Positions 31,822 through 38,211 of a stretch of DNA of 42,186 nucleotides are shown in pieces. How positions within the stretch are numbered: the first letter of the stretch is position 1; every line of letters starts with the position of its first letter. The notes under the pieces were generated by a model. That model saw only the letters and a list, made by a program, of their open reading frames with translations, was not told where the DNA came from and did not search any database. The translations under genes were made by a program, and so were the position numbers. Source of the DNA: Brucella daejeonensis (GTDB lineage: Bacteria > Pseudomonadota > Alphaproteobacteria > Rhizobiales > Rhizobiaceae); the NCBI RefSeq assembly GCF_014199265.1, contig NZ_JACIJG010000027.1, positions 1 through 42,186 of the forward strand. The letters run 5' to 3'.

Positions 31822-32519
31822 TTCACTTCTCCCGGTGCTGGAATGTTGAACTCTTCTTCAAGGGTCGGGTAATCGGCCAACTCCGGGCAGACGCGATCCG
31901 CTCGGCTGCTCGTTGGCACATTGCGTCTGACAAGGTTCAAGAACCTGCGCTGACCGTCGTTCAGACGGCCTTCAGCCTCTAAGGCTTCAGCATAATTGAT
32001 ACGAAGAGAGCGGTAGACCGACCCCGAAATATCGTTGATCTCTTGATGTTTGAAGCTGATACGGAAAGCGTAACTGTGGCTAATGCCGCAAGCGTCAGCA
32101 ACGCGGTTTCGGACACCTTCATCCGTATCGCCTATGCCTCGCCATTCTCGCTTCATCAGTTCATTGAGATAGAACCGAGCTTCAACAACAATATTGTCGC
32201 TGAATTCGTCTTCTGGTTTGATGGTTATGGGCAGGCCGTTAGACTGCTCCACTCCAGAGAACTCGCCTGCAATAGCGCGATCTATTACCGCCAGCACATC
32301 GGTTGTTGGCTTAAACCATTCACCGTTTACTCGATCACTTTCGAGCATCTTGTGCAGGCGCTTTTCCAACTCCATGCCGCCGACGCATTGCCCCAAGACA
32401 TCAAATCCGCTTGGAGAGGCCGTTGCCATTTCGCGCAACCGCCGATCAACATTTTTGCTGACGCCAATTTTTACGTAGCCGTGGCGGCTTTCTCTTTCGC
32501 GGATGAAGTAAACCGTCAT
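31818..32519 (-). CDS. GIY-YIG/T5orf172-type nuclease-domain protein
   Basis: This 233-aa protein starts MTVYFIRERESRHGYVKIGV, then NVDRRLREMATASPSGFDVLG and LHKMLESDRVNGEWFK. This is the compact GIY-YIG fold (T5orf172/Mug113 type) in residues 1-75. The remainder contains an HTH-like stretch (RVADACGISHSYAFRI). The nuclease or DNA-binding target is unknown. It is in the early leftward operon. Confidence 0.78.
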   Translation of the reverse strand: MTVYFIRERESRHGYVKIGVSKNVDRRLREMATASPSGFDVLGQCVGGMELEKRLHKMLESDRVNGEWFKPTTDVLAVIDRAIAGEFSGVEQSNGLPITIKPEDEFSDNIVVEARFYLNELMKREWRGIGDTDEGVRNRVADACGISHSYAFRISFKHQEINDISGSVYRSLRINYAEALEAEGRLNDGQRRFLNLVRRNVPTSSRADRVCPELADYPTLEEEFNIPAPGEVK

Positions 32520-32531
32520 CGGCCTTCCTCC

Positions 32532-32912
32532 TTAAGCTCCGGGGCGATCCACAGCGCCAATGAGCGAGCGGAGCGCAGCAAAGACCGAGCCACTGATATG
32601 CGGGTCCTTGTGACCCAAGAGCTTTGTTGCGTTGTTGATGAGCCTGTCGACTTCGTTGAGTTCCTGCTGTCCGTATTCGACACCGGACACCTCCTCTAGC
32701 TTGCGAAGCTCCTTCGGTTTGATCGAGACACGCTGATCTGCGTACCAAACGTCACGAGTGCGATTGAACGACCACTTGAGTTTCCGAGAGGCAGCTAGAA
32801 TTCGAGCGCCTACGCTGCTCGCCAGAGAAGGCGGCGCGATGTGGCTTTTCAGAATTTCAGAAGCAAAGACCAACTCAGACATTTCTGATTTCTCCGACAA
32901 CTTTTCGGACAT
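32532..32912 (-). CDS. Early leftward hypothetical protein, about 126 aa
   Basis: The first gene of the leftward replication operon. The N-terminus is a low-complexity repeat of Ser-Glu-(Met/Lys), the middle is basic with WSFNRTRDVWYADQRVS, and the C-terminus is helical (QQELNEVDRLINNATKLLGH). The start is uncertain: ATG at 32910-32912 (used here), TTG at 32921, or ATG at 32880-32882, which has GGAG at 8 bases. With the last one the repeats would be upstream DNA. The Trp-rich centre recalls small phage regulators but no family is firm. Confidence 0.62.
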   Translation of the reverse strand: MSEKLSEKSEMSELVFASEILKSHIAPPSLASSVGARILAASRKLKWSFNRTRDVWYADQRVSIKPKELRKLEEVSGVEYGQQELNEVDRLINNATKLLGHKDPHISGSVFAALRSLIGAVDRPGA

Positions 32913-32914
32913 TT

Positions 32915-32947
32915 CCGACAATCCCTTCAGTACGTTTAGATTGTCGG
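32915..32947. promoter_or_regulatory. Candidate operator: inverted repeat CCGACAAT/ATTGTCGG
   Basis: CCGACAAT (32915-32922) and ATTGTCGG (32940-32947) form a perfect 8-bp inverted repeat with a 17-bp spacer, at the head of the leftward operon. Further TCCGACA/TCGGACA-like copies lie at about 32893-32911. The spacing would suit a dimeric regulator over a promoter. Confidence 0.45.
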
Positions 32948-32994
32948 TGGTCAGCGGCGATGAAGCCGCTACCGGTTACAAAGAGGACACTGTG

Positions 32995-33138
32995 ATGAAG
33001 ATGAAACGGACAGCCCGGAAAGCCTGGAAGACTGACACTGGCGTCCAACTCGTCTTGTGGACTTGGCCTGAAAACTCACCACGAAAGCCGAAGGGGATAA
33101 GCGTTGCAGCGCACAATCCTTTCGATCCTTTCCGGTGA
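32995..33138 (+). CDS. Small plus-strand basic protein, 47 aa
   Basis: An ATG at 32995 follows GAGG at 8 bases. The product is basic (MKMKRTARKAWKTDTGVQLV, then TWPENSPRKPKG). No family is known. A hairpin follows 33 bp after its stop. It is read away from the leftward operon from the same intergenic area. Confidence 0.5.
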   Translation: MKMKRTARKAWKTDTGVQLVLWTWPENSPRKPKGISVAAHNPFDPFR

Positions 33139-33171
33139 TGTTCATCGGTCTAGTCCTTTGTGAAATGGGTT

Positions 33172-33207
33172 GCCCGGAGACCCGTCAGGGAGATCAAATC
33201 TCCGGGC
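33172..33207 (+). terminator. Hairpin after the 47-aa gene
   Basis: GCCCGGAGA (33172-33180) pairs perfectly with TCTCCGGGC (33199-33207), followed by TTATTACC. The T-tract is weak, but position after the small plus-strand gene, and before the leftward regulatory genes end, fits a terminator. Confidence 0.5.
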
Positions 33208-33262
33208 TTATTACCTACCGAGTAACAGGCGGGGGCGAGGTGTCCCCGGCAGGCAATGATGA

Positions 33263-33778
33263 TTAGGCGCGCATCCCGTCAAACAGATCAGGGCGCAAAA
33301 CTTGACGCGAAATTCCTGTGATTTTCTCGACCAAAACCAGTTTATCTGCGGGGACTTCCTGCCACTGCGGAATTGCTGGAGTTGTGATGCCAAGAGCCTC
33401 TGCGAGGGAGGATTGACGGCCATGTCCGGCCTTTATCCATTCTCGAAGGGCGATCAACCCGACCGCTCCGGAGGAATTACCGGCATCGGTGATCATGTTT
33501 GCCAGCAGGACAGCGGCGGCACCGTGCGGTTCGTCAGCTCCAGTTTCCCATCTGGAAATTGTCGCTTGGTTGACACGAAGCATTCTCGCAAAGCCGCACT
33601 GAGTAAGCTTCAGCTTTTTGCGAAGCTCTCTGATCGTCTCTGCGGAAGGCGTTTTTGGCTGGACAATTCGTGGCGTGATTACGTTGCTCTTTACCTGATC
33701 GTCCTGCGTAAGGTTCACGGTAAGATTATCGCCGCTGATAATCACACGAGCGCCGTTGATTTCGAGTTCGATGATCAT
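33263..33778 (-). CDS. Two-domain HTH regulator (XRE plus YdaS/Cro-like)
   Basis: This 171-aa protein has an N-terminal beta part (1-45) and an XRE-type HTH (ETIRELRKKLKLTQCGFARM, VNQATISRWETG). A second, YdaS/Cro-like HTH follows (SLAEALGITTPAIPQW, ending ISRQVLRPDLF). The ATG at 33776-33778 overlaps the upstream Cro-like stop as ATGA, so both are expressed together from the divergent promoter region. It may act as a CII-like or second Cro-like regulator; which one is not shown by sequence. Confidence 0.8.
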   Translation of the reverse strand: MIIELEINGARVIISGDNLTVNLTQDDQVKSNVITPRIVQPKTPSAETIRELRKKLKLTQCGFARMLRVNQATISRWETGADEPHGAAAVLLANMITDAGNSSGAVGLIALREWIKAGHGRQSSLAEALGITTPAIPQWQEVPADKLVLVEKITGISRQVLRPDLFDGMRA

Positions 33779-33990
33779 TCGACACCTTTGAATAGCTCTG
33801 GCAGAAGTGCGCACCGAGAAATTCCAGTAGCAGCCTCAATCTCGATTGCTCGGCGCGGCGTAATCTGTCCGCGCTCCCAGCGTAGTACGGTCGATTTATC
33901 GACGGGCGGATCGAACAGTTTCCCGAACTGCTCAAGGCTCATTCGATCGTTCTCTTCGCGGTACTTGGTGATTTCAGATGTGCGTTCCAT
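33775..33990 (-). CDS. Cro-like HTH protein (YdaS type)
   Basis: This 71-aa protein (MERTSEITKYREENDRMSLE, then STVLRWERGQITPRRAIEIE and CALLPELF) is a compact YdaS/Cro-type HTH. The ATG at 33988-33990 lies 10 bp from a 19-bp operator. It is the first gene read leftward and lies opposite the repressor gene, the Cro position. Upstream codons would run through the operator and are discarded. No good Shine-Dalgarno sequence is visible. Confidence 0.78.
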   Translation of the reverse strand: MERTSEITKYREENDRMSLEQFGKLFDPPVDKSTVLRWERGQITPRRAIEIEAATGISRCALLPELFKGVE

Positions 33991-34000
33991 GGCTGTTATT

Positions 34001-34019
34001 AGTTGCATAACTTGCAACT
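34001..34019. promoter_or_regulatory. Operator O1 (AGTTGCAT...GCAACT) between cro-like and repressor genes
   Basis: AGTTGC-ATAACTT-GCAACT is a 19-bp palindromic site with 6-bp arms. Read on the other strand it is AGTTGCAAGTTATGCAACT, and two further copies occur at 36051 and 36085. A half-site AGTTGC lies at 34035 and a perfect GTTGCAAC at 34079-34086, just before the repressor ATG. Confidence 0.8.
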
Positions 34020-34075
34020 TAACGCAAGCAAAAAAGTTGCATGTCGCGATAACGAGTTCATTTTCGCAATTCGCT

Positions 34076-34089
34076 ATGGTTGCAACATG
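34076..34089 (+). promoter_or_regulatory. Repressor promoter with leaderless start
   Basis: A -10-like ATGGTT/TATGGT lies at about 34076-34081, directly before GCAAC and the ATG at 34087. No Shine-Dalgarno sequence exists. If transcription starts 6-7 bp after this -10, the mRNA begins at the ATG, as for lambda cI from PRM. The -35 is weak, which fits a promoter that needs activation. Confidence 0.45.
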
Positions 34090-34431
34090 AACAACACGAT
34101 CAAAATTCACGCAGGCAAGACCCCGACACGCGTTCACTTCATTGCTGAGTGGGCGGAAAAGCGCGGACTGAAACAGGTTGATATCGTGAATGAGATCGGG
34201 GCCGATAAAGGGCTGGTCTCTCGGTGGTTTAAGGGCACGGTCCCGAAACCGGAATACCTGGAGAAGTTACGCGAGCTATTCCATGCCGACGACATAAGCT
34301 CCTTATTCCGCCATCCAGACGATGACTGGATAGCGCGTATGTTCAAGGACAAGACCGAGGAGCAGCGCGAGAAAGCAATCCAGATGTTGAGGCTGCTGTT
34401 CAACGACCAGAAAACGGGCACAGACGGATAG
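34087..34431 (+). CDS. CI-like phage repressor, HTH only
   Basis: This 114-aa protein has an XRE HTH (AEWAEKRGLKQVDIVNEIGA, KGLVSRWFKG) at about 18-55. A short C-terminal helical module (DDWIARMFKDKTEEQREKAI) follows, of the kind that mediates oligomerisation in rhizobial phage repressors. There is no S24 peptidase domain. Position opposite the Cro-like gene and operators on both sides of the immunity region support the repressor call. Upstream in-frame codons (to 34003) overlap the operator and are discarded. Confidence 0.82.
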   Translation: MNNTIKIHAGKTPTRVHFIAEWAEKRGLKQVDIVNEIGADKGLVSRWFKGTVPKPEYLEKLRELFHADDISSLFRHPDDDWIARMFKDKTEEQREKAIQMLRLLFNDQKTGTDG

Positions 34432-34433
34432 CC

Positions 34434-34613
34434 ATGCCACGCCAGAAACCTCCCCGCGAACGAGCCGCCCGTGCTTTGTGTGAGCTTCACAACAATCCGC
34501 CGGATATCAAGTTCGAAGGCCGTCCGATGTGGGAAAGCTATCTGGATGAGGTGGATACGGTTTTGAAAGCGGCACTAACGCCGGAAGAGTGGGAACGGAT
34601 TAAGGGTGAATAG
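34434..34613 (+). CDS. Small hypothetical protein, 59 aa, repressor operon
   Basis: An ATG at 34434 follows the repressor stop by 2 bp. The 59-aa product is PRQKPPRERAARALCELHNN, then FEGRPMWESYLDEVDTVL and a Glu/Trp helix. It looks protein-like but belongs to no known family. It is presumably co-expressed with the repressor in lysogens. Confidence 0.6.
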   Translation: MPRQKPPRERAARALCELHNNPPDIKFEGRPMWESYLDEVDTVLKAALTPEEWERIKGE

Positions 34614-34622
34614 GGGGCTAGA

Positions 34623-35075
34623 ATGACACCAAAAGAAGAGATTATTAAATTCATAGATGACTTGCCGACAATGGTTTCTGAATTGGTAATTCCGCAGGTG
34701 TGTCTGGCGTTTGGCCGCATGCTTCCATATGACGATAACGATTATCGTGCTGAATTTATCAAAATATTCGATGAAATGTCCGAAGATGACAACGGCCCTA
34801 TGGCTTGCGCTGCCATCATCGGAATTCTTGATCTTGTGTTATTCAGAGACGCCGATTTCGATTTGGTTAAGTTCAACGAACAGATGTTTGAAAAAACAAA
34901 AAACACCATGTTCAGAGACAAGGCGCTTCAGGAGCCTTTGCTGGAACGCCAGTTCTCAAATGCTCGTGAAAAACTTCAAGAGCTTCGTTCGTCTTCCCTG
35001 AGCACAGAAGCTCTTCACAAATGGAAATCCCTTCTCGCAGTGGAATTCGGCAAACGATTAAAAGCATCCATGTGA
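34623..35075 (+). CDS. Lysogenic-operon protein, 150 aa (rex position)
   Basis: An all-helical, acidic protein (EEIIKFIDDLPTMVSELVI, NDYRAEFIKIFDEMSEDD) whose C-terminus is basic. No family recognised. It lies 9 bp after the 59-aa gene, with AGGGGG before the ATG, and is followed by an intrinsic terminator, so it ends the repressor operon. It is clearly AT-rich compared with neighbours. Its place matches lambda rex genes, which suggests a superinfection-exclusion role, by analogy only. Its 3' end overlaps an opposite-strand gene by 164 nt. Confidence 0.62.
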   Translation: MTPKEEIIKFIDDLPTMVSELVIPQVCLAFGRMLPYDDNDYRAEFIKIFDEMSEDDNGPMACAAIIGILDLVLFRDADFDLVKFNEQMFEKTKNTMFRDKALQEPLLERQFSNAREKLQELRSSSLSTEALHKWKSLLAVEFGKRLKASM

Positions 35076-35202
35076 GGGCGGCAGCCTGCTTAGGCGTTAA
35101 GTCATCTGGCAAAGGTGCGTAAGTGCAATTATCAGGGAGCCTGCAATTGTGGTGCTCCCTGAAATATTTTTCAAAGTGCTTTGTGAATTTTTCAATCATC
35201 AC
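34912..35202 (-). CDS. Hypothetical protein, 96 aa, antisense overlap with the rex-position gene
   Basis: An ATG at 35200-35202 is preceded by TAGGAGGAAGTG, an excellent Shine-Dalgarno sequence. The product (MMIEKFTKHFEKYFREHHNC, then PLPDDLTPKQAAALTWMLLI and EELLCSGKTNEALEVFHEHL) looks helical and protein-like. It follows the 35209-35529 gene by 6 bp. It overlaps the plus-strand gene by 164 nt and contains the plus-strand terminator. One of the two may be spurious in the overlap. Confidence 0.52.
   Translation of the reverse strand: MMIEKFTKHFEKYFREHHNCRLPDNCTYAPLPDDLTPKQAAALTWMLLIVCRIPLREGISICEELLCSGKTNEALEVFHEHLRTGVPAKAPEAPCL
35132..35171 (+). terminator. Intrinsic terminator of the repressor operon
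   Basis: TCAGGGAGC (35132-35140) pairs perfectly with GCTCCCTGA (35154-35162), followed by AATATTTTT. It lies 57 bp after the 150-aa gene stop, closing a plus-strand unit that starts at the repressor. Confidence 0.83.
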
Positions 35203-35208
35203 TTCCTC

Positions 35209-35529
35209 CTACGCCGCTTTGGGCTGGTTGGCTTGCTGTTTCTGATATTTCGGTCTCGGACTTAATGACTTCTTCGCATGACGTTTCGGCTTCTTTGCCG
35301 ATCCTGCCAGAATGGCTTCAAACGCATCCAGCAGTTGCGTTCCGGTCATTGTGTTGAAATTCACGGTGCCGAGTTTTTTCAGGCGCTTGTCCGAAAAGCT
35401 TTCCGCGATTGCTGCCGCGCACCAATAATCGTTCATGCCCTGAAACTGCTTTATCCACATCGATGCCAAGTACGCCTTGCATCGTGGATGCTGATCAATC
35501 GTCAGTGTTTTGTCTTTCCATCCCTGCAT
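35209..35529 (-). CDS. Hypothetical protein, 106 aa
   Basis: The product begins QGWKDKTLTIDQHPRCKAY and continues KQFQGMNDYWCAAAIAESF, ending in a very basic tail (KKPKRHAKKSLSPRPKYQK). The C-terminus suggests nucleic-acid contact, but no family is recognised. AAAGG lies 8 bases before the ATG. It would be read from the gene-free stretch to its right and continues into the 96-aa gene. Confidence 0.6.
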   Translation of the reverse strand: MQGWKDKTLTIDQHPRCKAYLASMWIKQFQGMNDYWCAAAIAESFSDKRLKKLGTVNFNTMTGTQLLDAFEAILAGSAKKPKRHAKKSLSPRPKYQKQQANQPKAA

Positions 35530-36050
35530 AGCGCTTACCTTTCTACGTACCGCTATCTGTTTGTTTTCAGGATTTGCTCTTCACTTGAAGACGGTTCAGA
35601 CCCTAGGAAACGACGCAGTAATCCCTTGGGACCGGAACGAACCAGCCCAAGGACTACTGCACCGGAACACTTGAAGCTCGGACGAGCACCTGAGGTTTCC
35701 ATGCATCCCCGGTACGCCATATGTCGGCGCATAGCCTGTCCGGTTCATGCCGTGTTTCTATTGGCTCAGGAGCCTCATGCGCGGGGCTTATCACGGTGCC
35801 CTTGTCGTTGCGCCTTCCCTCTCACCTGATTGCCGGTGAGCCGCTTGTGTCCCTTGCCTGCGACATTCGCCATGGATCGGCAAACCACACCCCTACTGCA
35901 CAAACAGACCAGAAGGCGACTTGAAGTCGAAGCTTCCGAACTACCGTGAGGCCGTCCCTTTCGGGATAGGCATTCCATGGTGAACCGGTACGAAAAACTG
36001 ATCCGGTGCCTATAGACATAGACCTCTCTCCCACATCGGCGCAACAAGAA
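35530..36050. other. Gene-free structured stretch left of the operators
   Basis: No convincing gene. It is rich in inverted repeats. GCAGTAATCCCTTGGG (35615-35630) pairs with CCCAAGGACTACTGC (35646-35660) with one mismatch and one bulge. CTCACC/GGTGAG (35821-35840), CGACT/AGTCG (35917-35929) and ATAGGCA/TGCCTAT (35966-35972 with 36007-36013) add to it. A direct repeat ACCGGAAC flanks the first hairpin. It could encode a structured RNA or a long 5' leader for the 106-aa gene. Confidence 0.5.
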
Positions 36051-36069
36051 AGTTGCAAGTTATGCAATT
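36051..36069 (+). promoter_or_regulatory. Operator O2
   Basis: AGTTGCAAGTTATGCAATT, an 18 of 19 match to the operator near the repressor gene (reverse orientation). It lies 34 bp before O3, upstream of the rightward early operon. Confidence 0.82.
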
Positions 36070-36076
36070 TTACTGA

Positions 36077-36105
36077 TTGACGTTAGTTGCAAGTTATGCA
36101 ACATT
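36077..36105 (+). promoter_or_regulatory. Candidate early rightward promoter
   Basis: TTGACG (36077-36082) is a good -35; the best -10 at 17 bp is AACATT, which is weak. The -10 region lies inside operator O3, so repressor binding would block it. This is the likely pL-equivalent for the plus-strand operon. Confidence 0.5.
36085..36103 (+). promoter_or_regulatory. Operator O3
   Basis: AGTTGCAAGTTATGCAACA, matching O1 (on the opposite strand) at 18 of 19 positions. It overlaps the -10 region of the early promoter. Confidence 0.82.
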
Positions 36106-36287
36106 GAGCGTGTCAAAGCTGTTCACGAAGAAGCTCTGCCGATCTGGACCGCGAGATTTCAACCACTGCCGAAACAGGCGATGGAGGTTGCCATGTGAAC
36201 CGCAGCGCGGTGCGCGCAACTTGACCGGAAGAACTAGAACACTGGACCTGAGTAAGTCGTGAAACTGCTCACCGAAAGGATCGAGCG

Positions 36288-36626
36288 ATGTCCACGAAAG
36301 CCGAAATCGAAGCCATTCTGAAGAACGATATCGCGCAGTTGGAAGCTCTTGTTGGCCAACTCGGTTCGATCAGCCTGACGTGTTTTACGCTGAAGGATCA
36401 GGGCGACAGCGGGCTTGAGGTTCGCCGGTTGCTTGGCAAGTACGTCGAACAGCGCTGTGATACTGAAATGCGCTTGATCGACCTCTACCGGGGCTTCGGT
36501 GATCAACCAGCAATGTCGAAGCTGGAACGCTCGCAGTACCGCGCAAACCGCGCAGATGACCTGCTGGATATGACCAGTGACGCCTTCGAACGCATCAATG
36601 ATTACGTCCATGGGAGGGCGGCTTAA
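36288..36626 (+). CDS. First early rightward gene, hypothetical 112 aa
   Basis: A helical protein (MSTKAEIEAILKNDIAQLEA, then GDSGLEVRRLLGKYVEQRC and a C-terminal helix). AAGGA lies 9 bases before the ATG. No family recognised. It is about 185 bp after the operator/promoter, a position often held by early host-takeover proteins. Confidence 0.65.
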   Translation: MSTKAEIEAILKNDIAQLEALVGQLGSISLTCFTLKDQGDSGLEVRRLLGKYVEQRCDTEMRLIDLYRGFGDQPAMSKLERSQYRANRADDLLDMTSDAFERINDYVHGRAA

Positions 36627-36889
36627 TGTTCTCTGCACTGATGATTTCCACGGCTCTGTCCGTGATGCCAGCCACCCGATTGCCTGATCCACATATCGGA
36701 TTTGTCCTGATTGAAAACCGGGTAGTCGAGCAGATCGGACCATTCTGGGACCGTGAAGATTGCGAGTTCGTCGGCAAGGGCATCGTGAACCACGCCTTTG
36801 AATTGATCTTCCGGCCATACCAGACCGGACCTGATGAGGCGCTTCGCCTGATGACCACGGAAGTTGTGTGTCAGCGGAGGGTGAAATGA
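36626..36889 (+). CDS. Hypothetical protein with signal-like N-terminus, 87 aa
   Basis: The N-terminus (MFSALMISTALSVMPATR) is hydrophobic and could be a signal peptide or membrane anchor. A domain with GFVLIENRVVEQIGPFWD and two later Cys follows. TAATG overlap links it to the previous gene. Function unknown. Confidence 0.6.
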   Translation: MFSALMISTALSVMPATRLPDPHIGFVLIENRVVEQIGPFWDREDCEFVGKGIVNHAFELIFRPYQTGPDEALRLMTTEVVCQRRVK

Positions 36890-37173
36890 CTGAGACGAAA
36901 TTCACTCCGGGGCCTTGGATGGCATGGCAACCCCGTGGCGACGAAAGTGTTCCGGTTAGAACGGACGGACTAGGGATAACCATAGCATACGTTCATCAGG
37001 GGGCGATAACAAACGCCCAGGCCAACGCCCACCTGATCGCCGCAGCGCCAGAGCTTTACGAGAAACTGGCCAAAATCCGGGGGTGGACCAACATCGATGC
37101 CGAGGGGGCTTGGGGCAAAAGGTTCTACGCTGAAGTCGATGCGTTGCTCGCCAAAGCGCGAGGTGAAGCATGA
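36886..37173 (+). CDS. Conserved small phage protein (FTPGPW type), 95 aa
   Basis: KFTPGPWMAWQPRGDESVPV and ANAHLIAAAPELYEKLAKI match a widespread small phage family of unknown role. The ATG at 36886 overlaps the preceding stop as ATGA. Confidence 0.75.
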   Translation: MTETKFTPGPWMAWQPRGDESVPVRTDGLGITIAYVHQGAITNAQANAHLIAAAPELYEKLAKIRGWTNIDAEGAWGKRFYAEVDALLAKARGEA

Positions 37174-37259
37174 CACTCTCCCCATTCGATCACCTAATCA
37201 CCATGGCACTGATCGTCGCTTTTATCGCGCTGTGCCAGAGCAAGAGGACGAGGCCGTGA
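37170..37259 (+). CDS. Membrane micropeptide, 29 aa
   Basis: MTLSPFDHLITMALIVAFIA gives one membrane span followed by a basic tail (SKRTRP). ATGA overlap at its start and GTGA overlap at its end tie it to both neighbours. Function unknown. Confidence 0.55.
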   Translation: MTLSPFDHLITMALIVAFIALCQSKRTRP

Positions 37260-37444
37260 GCCGCACAGACAAGATTTTTACCCTCTGGTGCCTGACAACT
37301 TTCATGCTCTCACCGCTCTCATTCTGGTTCGGGAAATGGTGTTCGCAGGCCGGGGTTCACCCGATGGTTTCCTTCTACGCCATCATTCTGTTTTTCGGCG
37401 CACCTTTGATCTGGCGTCTAATCGTGGAGCTTTTCAATGCGTGA
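37256..37444 (+). CDS. Small membrane protein with two spans, 62 aa
   Basis: The GTG at 37256 overlaps the previous stop. The product has two hydrophobic segments (FTLWCLTTFMLSPLSFWFG and VSFYAIILFFGAPLIWRLIV). No family recognised; part of a run of small membrane proteins. Confidence 0.58.
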   Translation: MSRTDKIFTLWCLTTFMLSPLSFWFGKWCSQAGVHPMVSFYAIILFFGAPLIWRLIVELFNA

Positions 37445-37535
37445 CCTTCTCCATGACATCGCATCCTTCGTAGCCGTTTCAACCTTCATCGCAACGTTTG
37501 CAGTATGGGCCGGGTATCTGGCCGAGAAAGTGTGA
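37437..37535 (+). CDS. Membrane micropeptide, 32 aa
   Basis: MRDLLHDIASFVAVSTFIAT followed by FAVWAGYLAEKV is a single-span peptide. It overlaps the previous gene by 8 nt and the next ATG is 5 nt after its stop. Function unknown. Confidence 0.52.
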   Translation: MRDLLHDIASFVAVSTFIATFAVWAGYLAEKV

Positions 37536-37539
37536 GGCT

Positions 37540-37749
37540 ATGGAACCCGCATACATACTTTTCGTCTGCATGGGTATTTCTGGATGGGGTTGCGGAGCGT
37601 GGGATAACACACCGCCAATGCCGAAGGCCGACTGTTTTGAAATACTTAGCAGTATGCGTTTCGATACCGACGCACCAGGAGATACACGCCGGTCAACGGT
37701 TGCCTACTGCAAGCCAGCTTCAACAGCAAAGCAGGAGCCAGCAAAATGA
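37540..37749 (+). CDS. Small hypothetical protein with hydrophobic N-terminus, 69 aa
   Basis: MEPAYILFVCMGISGWGCGA is a weak signal-like segment, then three further Cys residues follow, which could form disulfides in the periplasm. The ATG at 37540 is chosen because it follows the previous stop closely; a start at 37498 would run through that gene. Confidence 0.52.
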   Translation: MEPAYILFVCMGISGWGCGAWDNTPPMPKADCFEILSSMRFDTDAPGDTRRSTVAYCKPASTAKQEPAK

Positions 37750-37922
37750 CCGCCCTCCTCCAAGTAAGCGGCTATGTGCGCCGCCAGTCAGTCAAGGGCG
37801 ATGAGAAGCGCCCACGGTTTACCCAGCCAGTCATCGACACAGCCGCCAAGCTTTGGGCAGCGATAGACGCTGAATACGTCCGCGCTCTGGAAGTCGGGCT
37901 GGCAGATTTTTCGGGAGAGTGA
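37746..37922 (+). CDS. Small hypothetical protein, 58 aa
   Basis: MTALLQVSGYVRRQSVKGDE, then RPRFTQPVIDTAAKLWAAI and an acidic C-terminus. ATGA overlap with the preceding stop. No family is recognised. Confidence 0.55.
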   Translation: MTALLQVSGYVRRQSVKGDEKRPRFTQPVIDTAAKLWAAIDAEYVRALEVGLADFSGE

Positions 37923-37923
37923 T

Positions 37924-38211
37924 GTGAGCAAGATTGAGACAGGTGGACCGGCGTTTCCCGTTTCAGTGCCAGTAGATTTCCAGTTCGCGCATGAAGGCAT
38001 GACGCTTCGTGATTATTTTGCTGCGATTGCCCTGCAAGGGATGCTGACAAATGGTTTCATGCCGAAGGAAGTAACCATCGAAGTCATGTCTTCGTACGCT
38101 TATGAAGACCAAGAGCAATACAAAAAGGATTGTGCCCAAAACCACTACTCCGCTCTGGCTTATCGTATGGCAGACGCCATGCTAGCAGCCCGTGGAGGTG
38201 ATCGTGACTGA
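37924..38211 (+). CDS. Conserved phage protein (GGPAFP type), 95 aa
   Basis: GTG start 1 nt after the previous stop. GGPAFPVSVPVDFQFAHEGM, TLRDYFAAIALQGML and AYRMADAMLAARG match a common phage family of unknown function, often near recE/recT-like genes. Confidence 0.75.
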   Translation: MSKIETGGPAFPVSVPVDFQFAHEGMTLRDYFAAIALQGMLTNGFMPKEVTIEVMSSYAYEDQEQYKKDCAQNHYSALAYRMADAMLAARGGDRD

